Shown here one piece after another: positions 45,901-54,752 of a stretch of 64,000 nucleotides of DNA. The notes beneath the pieces were generated by a model, which did no database searches, was not told where the DNA came from, and was given only the letters and a program-made list of their open reading frames with translations. Made by a program: the position numbers and the translations under genes. Positions within the stretch are counted from its first letter, which is position 1. Each line of letters begins with the position of its first letter. Origin of the DNA: JAIXWP01 sp965247015 (GTDB lineage Bacteria; Bacteroidota; Bacteroidia; Flavobacteriales_D; Sanyastnellaceae); assembly GCA_965247015.1 (NCBI GenBank), contig CBDFGG010000002.1:1-64000 (forward strand), in the 5' to 3' direction.

Positions 45901-46031
45901 TGAGTTTGACGATCAGAGATATTTTAAATGCTCCTGTCCGAAGATCTTATGATTTGCCTGAAGGATGGGTGGATTATGACAGATTTAGATATGGCACCAA
46001 TTTCATTTTAGGTTTTGCTTATAAACTATAA
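42978..46031 (+). CDS. TonB-dependent outer-membrane receptor
   Basis: 1017 aa with a signal peptide (ends LFSFGQ). Residues about 22-100 are a CarboxypepD_reg-like domain (GKLNGKVVDSNGEPMYGVIVRAQ). The plug spans about 125-240 (TFKKTGDSNVIGAIARVSGVS, GGLITVRGIGDRYVKTTLNGARIPT). The 22-strand barrel fills the rest, ending in an aromatic-final strand (RYGTNFILGFAYKL). No TonB-box consensus was confirmed. No SusD-like partner is adjacent, so this is not a classical SusCD pair. Setting within an operon of LEGVVVE-domain proteins suggests the receptor imports, or is signalled by, something bound by them. Confidence 0.9.
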   Translation: MKALLSLLVLSFFSLFSFGQGKLNGKVVDSNGEPMYGVIVRAQENEKIISQTDFDGLFTLIFPDSKEYSIRCYMVGYDELIEPFSVKNNEVISRDFVILETGVLKEGVEIIAKAKRSSDSYMERIKINSAATLDYISSETFKKTGDSNVIGAIARVSGVSTSGGLITVRGIGDRYVKTTLNGARIPTLDPLTNNIKLDIFPASLVDNIVITKTQTPEYPGDWAGAYISVETKDYPDKLSVNVETQFGYNSQSTFQDFITSERSSTDWLGFDNGTRKRTTSELTTPTLAPTTYQEMVALGLEGFYNEQGISGWNDGNSQAEAYFKLGLVELGLLPSALINDEAAYQSARTAYLNDYKPLAFSKLNPDGTDHNNGFSNSWNTRLIKAPISFSQSFSLGNQTTLFGKELGFLFGFRYGNVYRYDPDGVSQRVGDETLGYPFDRQDHAQLSRETNSWSALMNVAYKLNENNRVSFLFMPNVIGINDVARYISFRLPEEIQEMDVERNIFYEERRQLISQVSSSHFIPKIKLKIDFNTSYTGGKSVAPDFKATQYVQVVQNDSIVDYVFSPTAGDGIRRYYRYLTENILDSRLNFEMPLNSENTKRTRKLKFGLATQRNYRKSDIEEYRVLPGNNTQLDQLINDDLDAYMRPSRFIVQNGIQDFVYSSFDNPRNHTFGDANVEAGFLMVDYEFIPSIRFAGGARVEHTDIFTDVDQYYLDGLENNDPRRENVGGFPFVNAAELDQWDILPSASLVFKRESDKGNQTNLRLNYSRSLARPSIRELSDAAIFDNEFRTLIYGNSDLKVVNIDNYDLRFEKYFLKGDHISVSLFYKNFKNHIEMGFGNSGITWENVSSSNVRGVELEGKKKIGQHIEFQANVTVVNSIARFIRRDLQTVDGIKVYSVIDTINRPMFGQAPYLINGILNYQADSSKTILTLSYNVQGPRLVIAGAVRGRADVYELPRHTLDFKASRQLGKHFTMSLTIRDILNAPVRRSYDLPEGWVDYDRFRYGTNFILGFAYKL

Positions 46032-46036
46032 TTTCC

Positions 46037-47365
46037 ATGAGACTACTTGTACTTATAAGCTTATTCTTGATCGTTCCGGCGACTAGTTTCTCCCAATTGG
46101 AGAGGGTCATTGTTGAGCGCTATTATGTGTCCGATGAAAATGATGCCACTGATAATATTGGTGGAACGCTGCCAGCGGGCTCTGTTACCTATCGTGTATA
46201 TGTCGATCTCATGCCGGGAACGATATTGAAATCGATTTATGGAGATGCGAATCATCCATTTCAGATTTCAAGTACGGCGCCTTTTTTTAATAATGCTTCT
46301 GACGGGCAAACATTCGCAAAAGATTTTTTAAAAGCGAGATATCAAGAAAATACGGTTGCATTAGACACTTGGCTCACATTGGGTCAAACAACTAGAAAAC
46401 AAGGACCGGTTACGCATTATGGTATTCTAAAAGATCAAGATGACAATGGATCATTTATCGGCGGAATTAATAATGACGGTGGAAGTGAAATGATATCGAC
46501 AGGACTTTTAATCAATGAAGATCCAACAACAGGAATTCCATTAGCCATTGCAGATGGAATGGACACGCTGGATTTTACCCCTTCTGATTGGTATTCAACA
46601 GGGGTGCTAGATTTTGTGACAGGAGAAGACCCCACCATGTTTGGCTCTATTAATTCATTGAATAGTTTTTCGAGTACAAATTTTATTCTTCAGAACTCAG
46701 GAGTAAGAGGTGTTATTCCAGATAGTAATCAAGTAATCATTGCTCAGCTTACCACTCTGGGAGAATTGACATTTGATATAAATATCGAAGTTGAATTTTT
46801 ATTGGATGGTGTATTGACTAGTAGAAAATATGTTTCTACCAATGAAATTACTTCGGACAACGAAGAGTACAATCCATTCTTGTCTTATCCTTTTGAATGT
46901 GGATGTAATAATCCAGAGTTTTTAGAATATGACCCATCATTTATTTGCTTAGATCCAACTGCATGTGTAACACCGATTGTAGTGGGATGCATGGATCCGT
47001 TGGCATGTAATTACAGTGCGGATGCAAATATTGAATTGGAAAATATCTGCTGCTATCCAGGGTTATGCGCCAATCTCAATATAGAAGAGGTATGTCCTCA
47101 TCTTAAAGGAAATTCATACGATGTTGAGGTTTATCCAAACCCTGCAGAGGATTATGTTATCTACAGAATATTAAGCGGAGTTTCCTCAAACCTTTCCGTT
47201 CGACTGTATAATATGTACGGTGTCGTGGTAATGGAAGAAACGTATCAAAGCGCAGATTTAAATCTAAGTGGTGAATTTAACCTTAGCGGACTACCAGTTG
47301 GTTTGTATCAGTTGAAAGTCAACTCGGATCTTGGCGAACAAATTAAATTAATAGTGAAAATATGA
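46037..47365 (+). CDS. LEGVVVE-domain secreted protein C, Cys-rich linker, T9SS sorted
   Basis: 442 aa with a signal peptide (ends ATSFSQ). Divergent domain: LERVIVERYYVSDENDATD, GSVTYRVYVDLMPGTILKS, ALDTWLTLGQTTRKQGPVT, QVIIAQLTTLGELTFDINIEV. A Cys-rich linker about 289-365 includes VVGCMDPLACNYSADA, a short motif common in Bacteroidota surface proteins that recurs in the last gene of this window. T9SS tail from about 370 (VEVYPNPAEDYVI). It follows the receptor by 5 bp and overlaps the FISUMP gene by ATGA. Confidence 0.78.
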   Translation: MRLLVLISLFLIVPATSFSQLERVIVERYYVSDENDATDNIGGTLPAGSVTYRVYVDLMPGTILKSIYGDANHPFQISSTAPFFNNASDGQTFAKDFLKARYQENTVALDTWLTLGQTTRKQGPVTHYGILKDQDDNGSFIGGINNDGGSEMISTGLLINEDPTTGIPLAIADGMDTLDFTPSDWYSTGVLDFVTGEDPTMFGSINSLNSFSSTNFILQNSGVRGVIPDSNQVIIAQLTTLGELTFDINIEVEFLLDGVLTSRKYVSTNEITSDNEEYNPFLSYPFECGCNNPEFLEYDPSFICLDPTACVTPIVVGCMDPLACNYSADANIELENICCYPGLCANLNIEEVCPHLKGNSYDVEVYPNPAEDYVIYRILSGVSSNLSVRLYNMYGVVVMEETYQSADLNLSGEFNLSGLPVGLYQLKVNSDLGEQIKLIVKI

Positions 47366-48069
47366 GAGCAATTTATTTCCTATTAGTGATTACGTTTTTT
47401 CTTGGTGCTTGTAAAGAAGACGAGAAGGAGGAATTGGTTATCGAGAAAGGAACGGTTACAGATATTGATGGTAATGTTTATCAAACTGTAAGAATTGGTA
47501 ATCAATGGTGGATGGCCGAGAATTTGAAAACCACACGTTTTAATGATGGTACTACGATTAATTTAATTGATAATTCAAACAACGCTGCATGGGAAAATGC
47601 AACGGTGCCGAGCTACTCTGTGATTAATAGCGGTACGTCAGGTTTTCTTTACAATGGTCATGTGGTGAGAGATTCGAAAAATGTAGCTCCAGAGGGCTGG
47701 CATGTACCAAGCGACGAAGAATGGAAGACACTCGAACGATCGATTGGTATGCAAAATAGCGAGGTAGAGTCTACGGGATTTAGAGGAGAGGAAGAAGCAA
47801 ATTTACTCGCGAGTAAGAATTCACTTGGCTGGCCTTCGGGAGGAGAATTATTCGGATCCAATAAATACGGTTTTAATGCAATTCCAGGCGGTTGTCGAAT
47901 TGTAGATGGTCGAATAAATATTTTTAATACCACCGCTTTTTGGTGGGCTAAGGACACATTGCAGAATGGGGATGGTTGGTATCGATACATTGATTTGTAT
48001 GACACTAGAGTTTTCCGACAATCCACTTTCAAAGAATATGGTATGACTATCCGTTGTGTAAAGGATTAA
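47362..48069 (+). CDS. FISUMP-domain lipoprotein
   Basis: 235 aa with a lipobox (FFLGACKEDEK; Cys17). Residues about 30-235 match the 'Fibrobacter succinogenes major paralogous' domain: TDIDGNVYQTVRIGNQWWMAENLKTT, SGFLYNGHVV, APEGWHVPSDEEWKTLE, ANLLASKNSLGWPSGG, GFNAIPGGCRIVDG, FWWAKDT and a final MTIRCVKD. The fold is C-type-lectin/sulfatase-modifying-like and probably surface exposed. It is translationally coupled to paralogue C. Confidence 0.88.
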   Translation: MRAIYFLLVITFFLGACKEDEKEELVIEKGTVTDIDGNVYQTVRIGNQWWMAENLKTTRFNDGTTINLIDNSNNAAWENATVPSYSVINSGTSGFLYNGHVVRDSKNVAPEGWHVPSDEEWKTLERSIGMQNSEVESTGFRGEEEANLLASKNSLGWPSGGELFGSNKYGFNAIPGGCRIVDGRINIFNTTAFWWAKDTLQNGDGWYRYIDLYDTRVFRQSTFKEYGMTIRCVKD

Positions 48070-48071
48070 CT

Positions 48072-48740
48072 ATGAAAAATATCATTCCTATTATTTTCTT
48101 ACTGCTGTCATCGTTTGCACATGCGCAATCCGATAGTTTGCGACTTCAAATAGGTGGGGTTGCTGGTTTGGGATATGGTCATAGAGTACTCACTACAACG
48201 GAGAGTGAACTAGATCTGATAGAAGAATCATATAACAATCTCGAAGACCCAACGATGTCCTATAGATTTGGGTTAAGAGTTAATTATAATATAAGCAGTA
48301 AGAGTTTCTTATCGACTGGTTTATTATTTGCTCAAAATGGCTATAGAGTAGATAGCATCGCAATAGCAGCACTTCACGATATACGCTTTAGATATCAATA
48401 TTTAGAGGTGCCTATTTTATTTCATTATCGTTTTATTTCAAATAAGAAAATTAACCCTTATATCACACTAGGTGTAAACGGTTGTTATATTTTAAGTTCT
48501 ACCATGCATTTCAAAAGAATTAATGAGTTAGAAAAATATAAGGAAAAAGTATCGGAGGGAGTGAATAAGGTACAATACGGATTGCTCGGTGGATTGGGCT
48601 TTTCAAAGCGTTTTCACGAACGATACGAATTATTTGTAGAGGGTAACTACAATAGAAATATTTCAAGTTTACATGATGGCGTGCTTGAAAGGAGATTCAC
48701 AAATGTGTCGCTGAATTTTGGTCTTACCTACTTCTTATAA
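48072..48740 (+). CDS. Small outer-membrane beta-barrel protein (PorT-like)
   Basis: 222 aa from ATG 48072 (signal peptide ends SSFAHAQS); an in-frame codon at 48054 would add an implausible six residues. Alternating amphipathic strands (GGVAGLGYGHRVL, YRFGLRVNYNISSKSFLSTGLLFAQNGY, FRYQYLEVPILFHYRFI, NPYITLGVNGCYIL, VQYGLLGGLGFSKRF, FTNVSLNFGLTYFL) indicate an eight-stranded barrel of the outer-membrane beta-barrel/PorT class. It is 2 bp after the FISUMP gene. Confidence 0.8.
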   Translation: MKNIIPIIFLLLSSFAHAQSDSLRLQIGGVAGLGYGHRVLTTTESELDLIEESYNNLEDPTMSYRFGLRVNYNISSKSFLSTGLLFAQNGYRVDSIAIAALHDIRFRYQYLEVPILFHYRFISNKKINPYITLGVNGCYILSSTMHFKRINELEKYKEKVSEGVNKVQYGLLGGLGFSKRFHERYELFVEGNYNRNISSLHDGVLERRFTNVSLNFGLTYFL

Positions 48741-48759
48741 ATATTGAATTAATAAATAA

Positions 48760-51700
48760 ATGAGAACAATTTTAATTTCTATTTTATCATTGATCGGAAG
48801 CGTTGCTTTTGGTCAAGGATTGGAGGGTGTTGTAGTAGAGAAATTCTATCTCACAGATGCTGCAGACCAAGCAAATGCTTTGTCGAATGGTGCTGTTACA
48901 ACCCTCGAAGTGGGCACTACGGCATATCGTGTTTACATTGATATGGCTGCTGGTTATAAGTTCTCACAATTGTTTGGTAATGCAGCGCATAATTTGACCG
49001 TTAGCACTACCACTAATTTTTACAATGATCCAAATTATGGAGTAGCTGTGAATCCTGCTACTGTTTCTGTCAACAATATTCGCAAGCACACAGCTATGAT
49101 TGATTCATGGTTTACTACGGGTGGTGCTGCGGCAACAAAGGCAGGTGTGATGAAGCCGGAGGATACGGATGGTGCATTAGTGAATCTGCAAGGGGTGCTT
49201 GCAAATAATCCTGGAGGTTGTTATGGCCTTCCAATTACTGGAACTGGCGCACAAGATGGTCTTGTTCCGAGCAATTCTACAACGTATATCTCTCCCAATA
49301 CGCTCGGTCTCGGAACTGCCCTTGATGTGTTAGATCAAACTCCTGGAAATAGTATCGTCATAGCGAACGGCTCCATTGCTGCATTAGGTGGTGTGGTTGG
49401 TCCAACATCTTCTAATCGAGTGTTAGTCGCTCAGTTTACTACTAATGGTGATTTGTCTTTTCAATTTAATTTACAGCTTGTGAATATTGCGACAGGGGCT
49501 GCGGAAAATTATGTAGCTTCAGATCCAGGTTCTGGAGAATTGACGCATCCAACGTTGACTTTTAGTCCAAACGTTCCTCCTGTAGTTGCTATAACGAATC
49601 CGGCTAACAATTCATCTGTACAAGTAGGTAGCGCTCTGCTCATTCAAGCAAATTCTACAGATGCAGTGGGTACTATTACCTCAGTGGAATTTTTTATTGA
49701 TGGTGTTTCTGTGTTTGTAGATTCACAATCACCTTATGCGTATTCATATATTCCAACTGCTGGAGCACATAATGTTTATGCCATCGCGACTGATAGTGAT
49801 TGTGTGAGCACAACTAGTGGCACTGTAAATTTTAATGCCGTATCAAATGCTTTACCTACCATTAGCATAGCTGGACCAACCTCTGCAATTGCAGGTACTG
49901 ATGTTACATACACGGCAATTGCTAATGATGCTGATGGTACAGTTCAACAAGTAGAATTTTTCTTAAACAATCAATCTATTTTTATTGATAATACAGCACC
50001 TTATGAAGTGACTTTCGAAGCGGTGCTCGGAAGTAATCAAGCAATACGAGCAGAAGTAACTGATAATATCGGTAGTGTTGGAAATTCTAATGTTATAAAT
50101 CTTAGTGTAGTTGCAAATGTGCCTCCGCAAGTGTCGATTGTTGATCCTATGAATGGCAGTCTGTTTATAGCTCCAATTGAGCTAACTTTTTCAGCAAGTG
50201 CAAATGATGTGGATGGAAGTATTACTTCTATAGAATTTTATTTAAATAATGAACTTCTCGGAACAGTAGAAAATATGCCATACTCTTTAGGCTGGACTTC
50301 TATTCCCGGGGAGTATACAATCTATGCTGTAGCTACGGATAACTTGGGAGGAATGACTACCTCTGATGCTATTTCATTTGTTGTAGCTGATCCAAATGCA
50401 TTACCTTATGATGTCAATAATTTGACTGTTGACTGCAATGCAGAAGTGGTATGCCTACCAATTTCTACATCTGCATTATATAGCGCAGATGGCGTGATTG
50501 GATACGATATTGAAGTGGCTTTTGATGCCTCAAAATTAGAACCAACAGGTGTTTTCAATATTGCTTCTGATTTGATCGATCCGACAAATGCTGAGGTAAT
50601 TATTCAAAGTGTTGAATCAGGATTAATTTCTTTCTCAATAGTGCTTAGTGGAAATGCTCCAATAGGAACAGCTTTCGAAGGAACTGGAGAAATTGGTTGT
50701 TTAGAGTTTATCAAATTGTCAGAATTCCTTCCAATGGACGAGACAACAATAGATGTATTGTTCCTTCAGGAAAGCTATACTTCTGGTGTAGAAATCAAAG
50801 GTGTGAATAGCGGTACAATTACATCAGAGATCAATTCAAATTATCAGGGGGGTATTTCTTTTTGGTATGATGGAAGTCCATTGTCTTATGATGTTTCAAA
50901 TCCTAACTTATATTTAGAGACAACCATTGAAGGTGTGCAAGACGGTGTGCTATCGGGTTCTATTTCAAATACAGATCTGAATGGTAATTTTGATTTTAAC
51001 CTTTATGATGGAAATGAAATTTTAATTTCAAGAGATATTTTGGCGACCACTGCTGTGCAGCCGATTGTGAATGGAGCTGACATTGTTATAGCGAAAACAC
51101 TTTTAGCTGACGGTGGGTTTGTGCCAAGCGTATTTGAGTTGTTGGCAATGGATGTGAATCTGGATGGAGTGATTAGCGCAGGAGACATTTCTCAAATGCA
51201 ACAGAGAGCAACAGGTGCGATTTCAGAATACCAACAGGCTTGGAATTATGAGGGCGGTGTATCGAATGGAGAATTGTCTAAGGATTGGATTTTTGTTTCT
51301 TTAGATATGCTAGAAAATGATCCAGCATATGCTATTTCATCAACATTTCCAAACGATGATAATGTAGGGTATTCAAAGAATAGAGTTCCTGCCGTGCCAT
51401 TTAACTTGCCATTAGATGTGATTAACTTTTCGAATGATGGAACAACTTGTCCAATTATAGGTGATGGAAATTATTTTGCTATTATGCTTGGAGATGTAGA
51501 TGGAAGTTATTCCAATTATGATGCAGATGGCGAATTGAGAGGTAGCAAAATTTCGAATGATATCAATGCAGAGGACATCGTTTTATTTGATTTGCAAAAC
51601 GCTTCAATTGTGCAAGAGTTGGGTGAGGTGATGATGGATATTCCTGTTGTATTAAGCACAAATGAAATAGCATTGAATGCACTTGACTTTTGGATGTCTT

Positions 51701-52716
51701 ATGATGTTTCTGCATTAGAGTTTGTTGGAATAGTATCTAGTCAGATGGATATGGATGTGTTCGCGAATTATGATGAATCAAGTAATACCCTTCGAGTGAC
51801 TTCATCTAAAAATTTGAATAACCTTTATTTCGATTCGAATTCAAATATTGTTGTGTTAAGATTTAAAGTTGTTAATCCATGTTTAGAAATCACTCCTGAG
51901 ATTTTCAGCGCCACATCTACTTTATTGAATGGTATCCCTGCTGGTTATAATTATTCGACAAGAGAGTATGTTGTTTTGGGTGAGATAACAACGGATGAAA
52001 TCATTTGTCAGAATAGTTCTGAATCATTCTCTACAACCGCAATTGTGGAAGGACAGAATGTGGTAGCATACAATTGGAACGTGAATGGCGAAGAGATTGG
52101 ATTCGGTGAAAATATTTCATTTGAAATTGTAAGTAGCGGAGCGAATACTTTATTGGTAGAGGCTATTACAGAGTTTGGTTGCGTTTATGAATTTTCACAG
52201 GACATCACTGTAAGTCCTGCACCAACAGCTGATTTTGTAATTCAATCTGAAGCTGGTACTTTGGAAGTTACCCTTTCTAATGAATCAACCATCGAGGATA
52301 ACACTGCGCTTTCTTATGAATGGAATTTTGGTGATGGCAATACATCTAATTTAGAATCACCATCTAATATTTATACCGATTTTGGAATGTATGAAATCAC
52401 TTTAGTTGTAACCTCAATAAATGGGTGCACTAGTGAAGTGTCTGAAGAGTTACAATTGATTACGAGCATTGAGCATGTTAGCACAACATTTACACAGGTT
52501 TACCCTAATCCTTTTGAAAGTGAAATAGCTGTTATTACAAATTTAGATGCTACTATTTATGTTGTCGATATGTTGGGTAAAAGAGTTTCACTTGTTAAGA
52601 ATGTGAAACCAAGTTCTACAGAAATTATTGACTTATCGCATTTAGCAAGCGGTGTATACCATCTAGTTCTTTCAACAGAAAATTCAATGATGACCTACAA
52701 GATAGTCTGCAAATAG
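48760..52716 (+). CDS. LEGVVVE-domain protein D with Ig, cohesin-like, dockerin-like and PKD modules, T9SS sorted
   Basis: 1318 aa with a signal peptide (ends SVAFGQ). Residues about 20-265: LEGVVVE domain, very close to paralogue E. About 275-545: three Ig modules (PPVVAITNPANNSSVQVGSA…VEFFIDGVSVFVDSQSPY). About 548-690 and 955-1060: two cohesin-like sandwiches (IGYDIEVAFDASKLEPTGVFN; IPVVLSTNEIALNALDFWM followed by SYDVSALEFVGIV). About 795-820: dockerin-like Ca loop MDVNLDGVISAGDISQMQQ, with a second Asp-rich loop GDVDGSYSNYDADGE near 915. About 1155-1232: PKD. From about 1245: T9SS tail (QVYPNPFESEIAV). Last gene of the operon, ended by a strong terminator. Confidence 0.78.
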   Translation: MRTILISILSLIGSVAFGQGLEGVVVEKFYLTDAADQANALSNGAVTTLEVGTTAYRVYIDMAAGYKFSQLFGNAAHNLTVSTTTNFYNDPNYGVAVNPATVSVNNIRKHTAMIDSWFTTGGAAATKAGVMKPEDTDGALVNLQGVLANNPGGCYGLPITGTGAQDGLVPSNSTTYISPNTLGLGTALDVLDQTPGNSIVIANGSIAALGGVVGPTSSNRVLVAQFTTNGDLSFQFNLQLVNIATGAAENYVASDPGSGELTHPTLTFSPNVPPVVAITNPANNSSVQVGSALLIQANSTDAVGTITSVEFFIDGVSVFVDSQSPYAYSYIPTAGAHNVYAIATDSDCVSTTSGTVNFNAVSNALPTISIAGPTSAIAGTDVTYTAIANDADGTVQQVEFFLNNQSIFIDNTAPYEVTFEAVLGSNQAIRAEVTDNIGSVGNSNVINLSVVANVPPQVSIVDPMNGSLFIAPIELTFSASANDVDGSITSIEFYLNNELLGTVENMPYSLGWTSIPGEYTIYAVATDNLGGMTTSDAISFVVADPNALPYDVNNLTVDCNAEVVCLPISTSALYSADGVIGYDIEVAFDASKLEPTGVFNIASDLIDPTNAEVIIQSVESGLISFSIVLSGNAPIGTAFEGTGEIGCLEFIKLSEFLPMDETTIDVLFLQESYTSGVEIKGVNSGTITSEINSNYQGGISFWYDGSPLSYDVSNPNLYLETTIEGVQDGVLSGSISNTDLNGNFDFNLYDGNEILISRDILATTAVQPIVNGADIVIAKTLLADGGFVPSVFELLAMDVNLDGVISAGDISQMQQRATGAISEYQQAWNYEGGVSNGELSKDWIFVSLDMLENDPAYAISSTFPNDDNVGYSKNRVPAVPFNLPLDVINFSNDGTTCPIIGDGNYFAIMLGDVDGSYSNYDADGELRGSKISNDINAEDIVLFDLQNASIVQELGEVMMDIPVVLSTNEIALNALDFWMSYDVSALEFVGIVSSQMDMDVFANYDESSNTLRVTSSKNLNNLYFDSNSNIVVLRFKVVNPCLEITPEIFSATSTLLNGIPAGYNYSTREYVVLGEITTDEIICQNSSESFSTTAIVEGQNVVAYNWNVNGEEIGFGENISFEIVSSGANTLLVEAITEFGCVYEFSQDITVSPAPTADFVIQSEAGTLEVTLSNESTIEDNTALSYEWNFGDGNTSNLESPSNIYTDFGMYEITLVVTSINGCTSEVSEELQLITSIEHVSTTFTQVYPNPFESEIAVITNLDATIYVVDMLGKRVSLVKNVKPSSTEIIDLSHLASGVYHLVLSTENSMMTYKIVCK

Positions 52717-52751
52717 TTGTTTTATTTAATCTCGGTTTTCCTTTGCAGCAT

Positions 52752-52785
52752 AGCCCAACAATAATGATTGTTGGGCTTTTTTTTT
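52752..52785 (+). terminator. Rho-independent terminator of the LEGVVVE/TBDR operon
   Basis: 11-bp perfect stem agcccaacaat/attgttgggct (loop aatg) followed by nine T, 35 bp after the stop of paralogue D. Confidence 0.9.
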
Positions 52786-52942
52786 CTTATAATGTTTGAT
52801 TTTCATTTGTTAAGAATATAGTTTTTCAAGTTGTTTTTTCGGAAACAATGAGGGCTTTGTAATTAACGGATTGGTAAAGGCTGCTTTATCATAAGGGTGA
52901 TATAGATGTTCACCTTTGGCCACATAATTAACCGAAATCAAC

Positions 52943-54697
52943 ATGAAAAAAAATCAAACAATTTTCAAAGCAATTGCTTCATTGGCGATCGCTTTCGGAG
53001 CTTTGACTAGTTCAAATGCTCAGACGAACTTAGGTGCATCTTGTGGATGTCCTTCAGTTTCTTCTAGACCAGAAATCTTGTTGTCTTCTCTCCCAGGTTA
53101 CGTTGCTGTCAGCGGAACTTTCGGTGGTGAATTGACTAACGGTGCTGTTCTTACTTGCGATAACACTTACATTATCGACAAGAAAATTTACATTCCAGCT
53201 GGACAAAACATTACAATTGCTCCAGGTACTGTATTAAAAGGTGCTACTGCGGCTACTCCATCAGAAGCAACTGCATTAGTAATTGAAAGAGGTGGACAAA
53301 TTATCGCTTCTGGTACTGAGTCTTGCCCAATCGTTTTCACAGCTCAAGCTGACCCAATGGATGGCACTTATGCAATCGCTAACCAAGGTCAGTGGGGTGG
53401 TCTTGTTCTATTAGGTAGAGCATCTAACAACTTGACTTTTGCAGCTAATGGACCATACGTTCCAGGTGCTGGTAACGGTCGTTTGGCTGTAGCTGATGGT
53501 CTTGGTGTATTAGAAGGTTTTGCTACTTCTAACATCCAAGATAGATTCGGTGTAATGCAAAACAACAACAACCCAGTAGCAGGTGAAACTGTTGGAACTT
53601 TTGATGATAACGATAACTCAGGTATCCTTCGTTATGTATCAGTTCGTCACACAGGTGCTTTCCTTGCAGTAGGTAACGAAATCAATGGTATTACTTTCGG
53701 TTCTGTTGGTCGTGGTACTACAGTAGAACACATCGAAGTTGTATCATGTGGTGATGACAACATCGAATTGTTCGGTGGTACAGTTAACTTGAAGTATGTT
53801 ACTACATTGTTCGGTAACGATGATATGCTTGACTGGGATTTGGGATGGTCAGGTAAGTGCCAATTCTTCTTCGGAATGAAATCAGATTTAACTTCAAGTG
53901 TTGACTCTGATAACGGTATCGAAGCAGATGGTGACGACCAAAAGTCTAACAATACTCCACGTTCACATCCTGTTATTTACAATGCTACTTTTGTTGGTAA
54001 CAACAAAGCATTGGGTACTGCTGACAACTCTGGTATGGCTGGTATCTTCGCTAAAGAATTTACTGAAGGTGAAGTTTACAATTCAATTTTCGCAAACTTC
54101 CGTCAAGGTCTTAACCTAGTGAAGTCTTTGGGTACTCGTACTTATGCTACAGGTGGTGAATCATGGAACAACTGGTCAAATATCCCAGGTCCAGCTTCTG
54201 TTAACAATGGTAACGATTCACAATCATTGAAAATCGTTTGTAACACTTTCGTAGGTTGTACTTATCCTTTCACTATCGGCGCTAATGCTGCTGGTCCTGG
54301 TACACAAGTTACTTCAGGTGCTGATTTTACTCAGTTCACAGTAACAGATAAGAATGATATCGTTGCTGGTAACACACTTCCAGGTTTCGATTACACTTTC
54401 ACAGTGAACACTACAACTAACGCTTTCACTGCTAAGAACGACGTTACTCCAAACCCAGCTCTTTCAGTTTCTGGTTGCCCAACTACTCCAGTAGATGGTT
54501 TCTTTGAACCAGCTCCATTCCGTGGTGCTTTCTCTTCAGTAAACGGAGAGAACTGGTTGTCAAACTGGACTTACTCTGAAGTATTGAACTCAACTAGAGG
54601 TGTTCGTGCTTGTCCAACAGACTTGAACCTTGATGGTACAACTGACGTGAACGACTTCTTGATCTTCGCTCCAGCTTTCGGTACATCTTGTAACTAA
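52943..54697 (+). CDS. Secreted beta-helix protein with dockerin-like C-terminus
   Basis: 584 aa with a signal peptide (ends SSNAQ). The body matches a large Bacteroidota secreted family with parallel beta-helix rungs: KKIYIPAGQNITIAPGTVLKG, TALVIERGGQIIASGTESCPIVFTAQ, GQWGGLVLLGRA, NSGILRYVSVRHTGAFL, EINGITFGSVGRGTTVEHIEVV, DDNIELFGGTVNLKYVTTLFGNDDMLDWDLGW. Residues about 557-584 are a dockerin-like half (CPTDLNLDGTTDVNDFLIF) ending at Cys-Asn. No T9SS tail is seen. Codon choice is strongly biased (aac, ttc, ggt, act), implying very high expression. Relatives are often beside TonB-dependent receptors. Monocistronic, flanked by terminators. Confidence 0.8.
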   Translation: MKKNQTIFKAIASLAIAFGALTSSNAQTNLGASCGCPSVSSRPEILLSSLPGYVAVSGTFGGELTNGAVLTCDNTYIIDKKIYIPAGQNITIAPGTVLKGATAATPSEATALVIERGGQIIASGTESCPIVFTAQADPMDGTYAIANQGQWGGLVLLGRASNNLTFAANGPYVPGAGNGRLAVADGLGVLEGFATSNIQDRFGVMQNNNNPVAGETVGTFDDNDNSGILRYVSVRHTGAFLAVGNEINGITFGSVGRGTTVEHIEVVSCGDDNIELFGGTVNLKYVTTLFGNDDMLDWDLGWSGKCQFFFGMKSDLTSSVDSDNGIEADGDDQKSNNTPRSHPVIYNATFVGNNKALGTADNSGMAGIFAKEFTEGEVYNSIFANFRQGLNLVKSLGTRTYATGGESWNNWSNIPGPASVNNGNDSQSLKIVCNTFVGCTYPFTIGANAAGPGTQVTSGADFTQFTVTDKNDIVAGNTLPGFDYTFTVNTTTNAFTAKNDVTPNPALSVSGCPTTPVDGFFEPAPFRGAFSSVNGENWLSNWTYSEVLNSTRGVRACPTDLNLDGTTDVNDFLIFAPAFGTSCN

Positions 54698-54707
54698 TAA
54701 AAAATTG

Positions 54708-54733
54708 AAGTGCCTCCAGAAATGGAGGCACTT
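54708..54733 (+). terminator. Hairpin terminator after the beta-helix gene
   Basis: aagtgcctcc/ggaggcactt (10 bp, loop agaaat), then ttctacc, 10 bp after the stop. It lies inside a spurious in-frame extension of the next gene and so supports the later start at 54753. Confidence 0.8.
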
Positions 54734-54752
54734 TCTACCAAAATTAATATCC

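Noticed and set aside
42978..46031. SusC/SusD polysaccharide-utilisation locus
   Set aside because: No SusD-like lipoprotein, glycoside hydrolase or polysaccharide lyase is nearby. The receptor is of the generic carboxypeptidase-regulatory-domain type.
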